Below are positions 59,409 to 64,000 of a stretch of DNA of 64,000 nt, piece after piece. Position numbers and translations under genes: made by a program. The stretch is taken from contig NZ_SZVW01000014.1 of NCBI RefSeq assembly GCF_007655005.1, forward strand, positions 1-64,000, read 5' to 3'. This stretch comes from Streptomyces tibetensis. Its GTDB lineage: Bacteria; Actinomycetota; Actinomycetes; Streptomycetales; Streptomycetaceae. The notes below the pieces were generated by a model. The model was not told where the DNA came from. It saw only the letters and a program-made list of their open reading frames with translations, and did no database searches. The stretch's first letter is position 1; the number at the start of each line of letters is the position of its first letter.

Positions 59409-60674
59409 CGCGGCGTCCGAGCCGCCCTGGGCGATCGGTGTGGTCCGGCGGCGCAGATCGCGGACGTCCGGCACGCACAGCACGGCCGCCGTGACCAGGA
59501 CGACCAGGCCGGCGCAGCCCCACAGGGCGGCAGTGCGGCCGAAGGCGTCCTCCGCCGGTCCGGCCGCGGCCGTGGCGAGGGGGACCAGCGCGACGGAGCC
59601 GAACCAGTCGTACGCCGCGACGCGGGAGAGCTTGTGCTCGGGGATCTCCTGGTGCAGGGCCGTCATCCAGGAGACGCCGAACACCTCCACCGTCGCGCCG
59701 GCGAGGAACATCACCCCGTACAGGACACCGGTCGGCACCGGGACGGCCAGGGCGGCCGAGGGCAGGGCCAGCGGGAACACGCAGAGGGTGCCGGCGAGGA
59801 GCAGGCGGCGGGGTTTCCAGCGGGTCATCAGCAGCGCACCGGCCACCGTGCCCGCACCGAAGGCGCCCAGGGCGAGTCCCCAGGGGCCCGCGCCGCCCAG
59901 GTGGTCGCGGGCGACGAGCGGGCCGTAGACCGCGTCGGCGGCGGCCACGACCGCGTTGGCGATGGAGAACTGGACGACGATGCCCCACAGCCAGGGGCGG
60001 CCGGCGAACTCGCGCCAGCCGTCCCGCAGATCGGCGAGCAGGCCGCCGCCCGGGGCCCGGGGCGGGATGTGGCCGACGTCGAGGAAGGCCCGCAGTGCTC
60101 CGGCGAGCGCGAAGGCCGCCGCGTCCGCCGCGAGCACCCAGCCGGGCCCGATCGCCGCGACCATGGCGCCGCCGAGCGCGGCACCGCCGAGGGCCGCGCC
60201 CTGCATCGCCATCCGGAACATGGCGAAGGCGCGGCCCGCGTTCTCACCGTCGACCGAGGACATCAGCATGCCCTCGGCGGCCGGGCTGAAGAAGGCCTGA
60301 CCGGTGCCGCCGAGCGCGGCCAGCACCATCATGTGCCACAGCCGTGGCTCCCCGGTCAGCACGAGCACGGCGAAGGCGGCCTGCGAGAGGCAGTTCAGGA
60401 CGTTGGCCGCGACCATCACATGGTGCCGGGGCAGCCGGTCCGACACGGCGCCGCCGATCAGCAGGAACAACACCAGCGGCAGGGTCCGCGCCGCCGCCAC
60501 CAGGCCGACGTCACCGCCGTCACCGCCCGCTTCGAGGACGGCGAACGCCGACGCCACCAGGGCGCCGTGGCTGCCCAGGCCGGTGACGACCGCGGCCGCG
60601 GTCAGCAGGGAGTAGTTGCGGCCCGCCCAAGCGGGTCTGCGGGGGATCCGGGAGGAGGCGGTGGGGGACGTCAC
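59370..60674 (-). CDS. Major facilitator superfamily transporter
   Basis: A 434-residue MFS protein with about twelve helices (LLTAAAVVTGLGSHGALVAS; LIGGAVSDRLPRHHVMVAAN with the loop-2/3 motif; GAFGAGTVAGALLMTRWKPR). It resembles drug/macrolide efflux members (DHA3/MefA-like). GTG 60674 is chosen because it begins the domain; the very long upstream frame is antisense. GATAGT lies six bases upstream of the start, which may mean a leaderless message. Substrate unknown. Confidence 0.87.
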   Translation of the reverse strand: MTSPTASSRIPRRPAWAGRNYSLLTAAAVVTGLGSHGALVASAFAVLEAGGDGGDVGLVAAARTLPLVLFLLIGGAVSDRLPRHHVMVAANVLNCLSQAAFAVLVLTGEPRLWHMMVLAALGGTGQAFFSPAAEGMLMSSVDGENAGRAFAMFRMAMQGAALGGAALGGAMVAAIGPGWVLAADAAAFALAGALRAFLDVGHIPPRAPGGGLLADLRDGWREFAGRPWLWGIVVQFSIANAVVAAADAVYGPLVARDHLGGAGPWGLALGAFGAGTVAGALLMTRWKPRRLLLAGTLCVFPLALPSAALAVPVPTGVLYGVMFLAGATVEVFGVSWMTALHQEIPEHKLSRVAAYDWFGSVALVPLATAAAGPAEDAFGRTAALWGCAGLVVLVTAAVLCVPDVRDLRRRTTPIAQGGSDAASADAERPVGGLG

Positions 60675-60997
60675 CGGCAGACTATCGCCGCCCGGGGCCC
60701 CTCCCGCCAAACCATTTGCGCGGCGTGACGGCGCATCGCTGACTTGATCTCTTACAAGAACAACAAGGTGCACGCCTACTGGGACTGCACCAACTCCTCG
60801 GGCAACCCGTGGGTCTGCATCGGCAGGCGCCACGTGGACGACGACGCCATCAGCGGGCGCAGCTGCCAACGTGGACGACGACGCCATCAGCGGGCGCTGG
60901 GTCTGCCGCAGGTCCATGAGGAGCTGACCCTCGGGCGATGCTCCGGTGAGCCGGGCCCGCCCCTGTCGCAGGGGCGGGCCCGTTCCGTCGCTCCGGG
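60675..60997. other. Intergenic region with a gene fragment and a 29-bp direct repeat
   Basis: On the plus strand from 60744, ISYKNNKVHAYWDCTNSSGN and PWVCIGRRHVDDDAISGR read like part of a small Cys-containing protein, but frame and pattern are then lost. A 29-base segment starting ACGTGGACGACGACGCCATC is present at 60832-60860 and again at 60869-60897. The lower-GC start (TTGATCTCTTACAAGAACAA) stands out. It is probably a decayed insertion or gene fragment of unknown origin. Confidence 0.45.
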
Positions 60998-62020
60998 TCA
61001 GCCGCCGGTCGGTTCGCCGTTCAGGCGGACCGTGCTGAGGATCTTCATGATGGTCTTCTCGGGCACCTCGCCCTTGACGCCCTTGGCACCGTAGAAACTC
61101 CACGCGACGAAGTCGCCGGCGGAGTTCTTGAAGCCGAACGTGACCGCCTTGCCGTCGCTCGCGCACTTGCCCTTGTCGGGCGTGTTCTCCGAGTGCGCCC
61201 AGGCGACGCTGCCCTTCACGCCCGAGGCGGTCGTGTAGGGCTTGGCCTTGTCGTCGGCCTTGACGCTCTTCTTGTCCGGCTGCGTATAGCCGCCGTACAC
61301 CCACCAGGCCACCTGGTTGACCGCGACCTCGTCCGTGTTCTTGGCGCCGTCGGCGCCCTTGGTGCCCGCCCCGGCCAGGGACTCGGTCTCGGTCCTGCCG
61401 TCCTTGTTGTCGTCGCTCGTGCACCACTTGGACTTGTAGAACGCCGGTGCCGACATGATGATCAGCGGCTTGCCGTCGTCGGACTTCTCGTCCTCGAAGA
61501 AGACGGACGAGGTGGGGGAGGCCACCTCCCAGTCCGCGGGGACGTCGAAGGCCGTGCCCCACTTGGGGTTGACGACGACTTTCCAGCCCTTGACGGTGGG
61601 CTGCGCCGCCTCGCCGCCGCGGGGGTTGTCGTCCGAGGCGGAGGCGCTCGGCTCCTCGGCCGACGGGCTCGTCGCGACCTTGTCGTCCTTGCCGTTCTTG
61701 CCGCCGTCGGCCGTGTCGTCCTTGTCGCCGCCCAGCACCAGGAAGCCCGTGACACCGGCCGCCACGACCACCGCGGTGGCCGCGATGATCGCGACCAGCT
61801 TCGTCCGGCTGCCGCCGCCACCGCCCTGCGGCTGCTGCGGGGGCTGCGGCGCGCCGGCCGGCCCCGGGGCGCCCCACTGCGGCTGCTGCCCATAGGGGTT
61901 GGGCTGCTGCTGGTATCCCGGCTGCTGGTAGGGATTCGGCTGCTGGTATCCCGGCTGCTGGTACGGGTTGTTCGCTTGCGGGTTCTGCTCGCCCCCGGGC
62001 GGCTGCTGTCCTGGCCACAT
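60998..62020 (-). CDS. Membrane-anchored protein with Gln/Pro/Tyr-rich head, unknown function
   Basis: A 340-residue protein. Residues 1-80 are disordered and contain repeats of the NPYQQPGYQQ type. A single membrane helix follows at about 83-107 (LVAIIAATAVVVAAGVTGFL), then an acidic linker and an extracytoplasmic domain of about 200 residues (GWKVVVNPKWGTAFDVPADW; VNQVAWWVYGGYTQPDKKSV). The two cysteines (KWCTSDD and GKCASDG) may pair. TAGGGT lies eight bases before the ATG, hinting at a leaderless start. It is a typical streptomycete surface protein. Confidence 0.78.
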   Translation of the reverse strand: MWPGQQPPGGEQNPQANNPYQQPGYQQPNPYQQPGYQQQPNPYGQQPQWGAPGPAGAPQPPQQPQGGGGGSRTKLVAIIAATAVVVAAGVTGFLVLGGDKDDTADGGKNGKDDKVATSPSAEEPSASASDDNPRGGEAAQPTVKGWKVVVNPKWGTAFDVPADWEVASPTSSVFFEDEKSDDGKPLIIMSAPAFYKSKWCTSDDNKDGRTETESLAGAGTKGADGAKNTDEVAVNQVAWWVYGGYTQPDKKSVKADDKAKPYTTASGVKGSVAWAHSENTPDKGKCASDGKAVTFGFKNSAGDFVAWSFYGAKGVKGEVPEKTIMKILSTVRLNGEPTGG

Positions 62021-62180
62021 GGGCAGCAACCCTAGCCGCGCCCCGGACACGATTCGGTCACCGCCCGTGGACGGAGACGTAGCAACCCGGAGACAGTCCG
62101 GTGTGGATGTCGTGCGCAGGGATGCGGCGGTCGTCACACCGCCCTGGCCAGGCGTCTCTACTCGTGAGTAACATTCCGGC

Positions 62181-62633
62181 ATGAGCGCAGACCAGATGTC
62201 CATCGGCGAGATGCTCGCCGCCACGGTGCCCATGGCCCGGACCCTGAACCTCGAGTTCCTGGAGACCTCGCCGGACCGGGCAGTGGTGTCGCTGCCGGAC
62301 CAGGGCGAGTACCACAACCACGTGGGCGGCCCGCACGCCGGTGCGATGTTCACGCTCGGCGAGTCCGCGAGCGGGGCGATCGTGCTGGCCGCGTTCGGCG
62401 ACCAGCTCTCGCGCGCTGTGCCGCTCGCCGTCAGCGCCGAGATCTCCTACAAGAAGCTGGCGATGGGCGCCGTCACGGCCACGGCCACCCTGGGCCGCCC
62501 GGCCGCCGAGGTCGTGGCGCAGCTGGATGCCGGGGAGCGCCCCGAGTTCCCGGTGGCCATCGCCATCCAGCGGGCCGACGGTGCCGTGACCGGCGAGATG
62601 ACCGTCGTGTGGACCCTGCGGCCCAACGGCTGA
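62181..62633 (+). CDS. Hotdog-fold thioesterase-like protein (DUF4442)
   Basis: A 150-residue hotdog-fold protein (RTLNLEFLETSPDRAVVSLP; NHVGGPHAGAMFTLGESASG; SAEISYKKLAMGAVTATATL). The HVGGPHAGAMFTLGE helix is the usual substrate-binding element. Acyl-CoA thioesterase activity is likely but not proven. TAACAT ends six bases before ATG 62181, and there is no ribosome site, so a leaderless mRNA is predicted. Confidence 0.84.
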   Translation: MSADQMSIGEMLAATVPMARTLNLEFLETSPDRAVVSLPDQGEYHNHVGGPHAGAMFTLGESASGAIVLAAFGDQLSRAVPLAVSAEISYKKLAMGAVTATATLGRPAAEVVAQLDAGERPEFPVAIAIQRADGAVTGEMTVVWTLRPNG

Positions 62634-62662
62634 TCCGGCAGCAGGTTCCGCGTCGACCCGGT

Positions 62663-62712
62663 CCTCGGCACCGGCTGAGGCGCCCCGGCGGGGAGCGGGC
62701 CGGGTGCCGGGG
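62663..62712. terminator. Candidate terminator between thioesterase and galU remnant
   Basis: CCTCGGCACC pairs with GGTGCCGGGG (one G-U) around a 30-base loop that contains its own GCCCCGGCGGGG stem. It lies between two convergent genes. Confidence 0.45.
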
Positions 62713-62721
62713 CCTCGCGGG

Positions 62722-63669
62722 TCAGGCCGCCGCGTCCCGCTGCCCTGGGAGCGCGCCGTCGAGCTCCCCGAGGAAGACCCGGAGCCACGCCACGAACTCC
62801 GGCCCCAGGTCGGGTCGTGCGCAGGCCATCCTGACCACCGTGCGCAGATAGTCGGCCTTGTCGCCGGTGTCGTGGCGCAGGCCCCTGAAGACCACTCCGT
62901 GCACCGTGCCGTCCGCGGCCATCTCCTGCAGGGCGTCGGTCAGCTGGATCTCGCCGCCCCGGCCCGGCGGGGTGCGCTCCAGGACGGGAAAGACCGCCGG
63001 ATCGAGGACGTAGCGGCCGATGACGGCGTAACGGCTGGGCGCCTGACGCGGGTTCGGCTTCTCGACCAGGCCCGTGACGCGGACGAGGTCCTCCTCGCCG
63101 GTCGGTTCGACGGCGGCGCAGCCGTACCGGTGGATCTGCTCCGGCGGGACCTACATCAGGGCGACCACGCTGCCGAGCCTGCGGTCGCGGATGTCGAGCA
63201 TCCGGCTCAGCAGCGTCTCGCGCGGGTCGATCAGGTCGTCGCCGAGGAGGACCGCGAAGGGCTGGTCGCCGACATGGCGGCGGGCACACAGCACGGCGTG
63301 GCCGAGGCCGAGCGGGTCGCCCTGGCGGATGTGGTGGATGCTCGCCAGCCGCGCCGGATCGCGCACGGCGTCCAACCGCACGGTGTCGCCCTTGGCCGTG
63401 AGGGCCTGCTCCAGTTCCAGGGCGTGGTCGAAATGGTCCTCGATGGCCCGCTTGTGACGGCCGGTGACCATCAGGACGTCGTCGAGTCCCGCCGCTGCCG
63501 CCTCCTCGACGACGTACTGGATGGCGGGCTTGTCGACGACCGGCAGCATCTCCTTGGGTGTCGCCTTCGTGGCGGGCAGGAAGCGGGTGCCGAGGCCCGC
63601 GGCCGGGACGACCGCCTTGCGGACGGTGCGGGCGGGGGCGGAAGGGTGGGGGGCGATCATGCGGCTCAT
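62722..63669 (-). pseudogene. galU: UTP-glucose-1-phosphate uridylyltransferase gene with an in-frame TAG
   Basis: The reading frame encodes a full-length GalU of about 315 residues: PAAGLGTRFLPATKATPKEM, VVDKPAIQYVVEEA, FAVLLGDDLIDPRETL, then VEKPNPRQAPSRYAVIGRYV, GRGGEIQLTDALQEM and DTGDKADYLRTVVRM. Codon 173 is TAG (63151-63153) where GalU has Glu (VVALM-E-VPPEQIH), a GAG-to-TAG change. Both sides are otherwise intact and in frame, so the loss is recent, or a sequencing error, or suppressed. It is probably a second galU paralogue. The ATG overlaps the stop of a small ORF upstream. Confidence 0.85.
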
Positions 63670-63854
63670 GCTGACGCGGAGAGCTGAGCGTGCGCCGGGA
63701 GCCGCATGGGAGCGCGCTGTGAAGTTGAAGATTGTGTGGAGCAACCGCCCTTGAGTGCGCACAACTTGCGCCCCTCAGCGCCCGGGATTTCGAAAGCCGG
63801 TGCGGATACCGCCGGTAACATATCTGAATTCTTCTCGTTTTGAACTTGGGTCAT
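63666..63854 (-). CDS. 62-residue ORF with TTA codon, coupled to galU
   Basis: The ORF starts MTQVQNEKNSDMLPAVSAPA, with AAGGAG four bases before the ATG, and its TGA overlaps the galU ATG (ATGA), so translation is coupled. Codon 13 is TTA, rare in Streptomyces and dependent on the bldA tRNA. The first 20 codons are AT-richer than the surroundings. It has two cysteines (KLCALKGGCSTQ). No family is recognised; it may be a small regulatory or precursor peptide or only a leader. The sequence beyond 64000 would help. Confidence 0.45.
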   Translation of the reverse strand: MTQVQNEKNSDMLPAVSAPAFEIPGAEGRKLCALKGGCSTQSSTSQRAPMRLPAHAQLSASA

Positions 63855-63890
63855 CCAACTCCTTGTTACCTGTCAGTCGTATGTGCGAAA

Positions 63891-63904
63891 GTGAGCCGGC
63901 TCAC
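63891..63904. promoter_or_regulatory. Palindrome upstream of the small ORF
   Basis: GTGAGCCGGCTCAC is a perfect 14-bp palindrome 37 bases upstream of the 62-residue ORF, near where its promoter should lie. It may be an operator. The remaining bases to the window end show no gene. Confidence 0.4.
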
Positions 63905-64000
63905 AGCCGAGTCCGCAGCTGACGCGGCACAGGTATGCACCAATCACCCACCTGCTTTCCGACGGACGCGCAATTTCGCCTGCCGTTCCGCGGCTGGAAG

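Overview
The window is high-GC actinobacterial chromosome, almost certainly Streptomyces. The signs are strong third-position GC, many GTG starts, TTA codons almost absent, long antisense shadow ORFs, Tat lipoproteins and families typical of the genus (DUF5999, DUF4291, excalibur, a third EF-Tu). From memory, gene order resembles the S. coelicolor stretch from SCO1389 back to about SCO1321; no search was run. Most of the window is core or conserved sequence. I see no prophage, insertion sequence or CRISPR array.

Left part (1-14.3 kb): the 3' end of a 5S rRNA and its terminator, then a conserved actinobacterial block. It holds a cardiolipin-synthase-type CDP-alcohol phosphatidyltransferase, a GDP-mannose-pyrophosphorylase-like protein fused to a degenerate phosphomannomutase domain, DUF881-sbp-DUF881, a GarA/OdhI FHA protein with an added zinc ribbon, and MerR, DUF151 and MerR genes. 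Next come DNA polymerase IV and a solitary gcvP behind a tandem glycine riboswitch.

Middle (14.3-41.2 kb): a frameshifted molbindin, an HTH-TOBE protein and a large APC permease. A xylo-oligosaccharide module follows (lipoprotein, two permeases, secreted GH10 xylanase, LacI repressor, with a CGAAACTTTCG operator between promoter and first gene). Then come a GCS2 ligase, a CPBP protease, PhzF, PadR, three EamA exporters (one behind a candidate leader peptide), three flavin split-barrel proteins, MocR and LysR regulators, an isochorismatase-like protein, a Rieske lipoprotein, a HipA-like kinase coupled to DUF3037, and an excalibur protein.

Right part (41.2-64 kb): two SDRs, a solitary peptide-binding lipoprotein, ung, a TetR/FAD-monooxygenase pair with a striking double operator, a Gfo/Idh/MocA oxidoreductase, Lnt, UppP, HxlR/thiolase, a TVP38-type membrane protein, tuf3, a spermidine-synthase-like protein, an MFS exporter and a thioesterase. 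Last is a galU paralogue broken by an in-frame TAG, overlapped by a 62-codon ORF with a TTA codon.

The most unusual signals are: short GC-rich tandem repeats beside the stop codons of at least five genes, with a weaker sixth case; a DNA-damage-type promoter motif before both dinB and ung; the HipA/DUF3037 pair; the Zn-ribbon GarA with a strong internal start; and the MPSNALVLPPPAA leader ORF.
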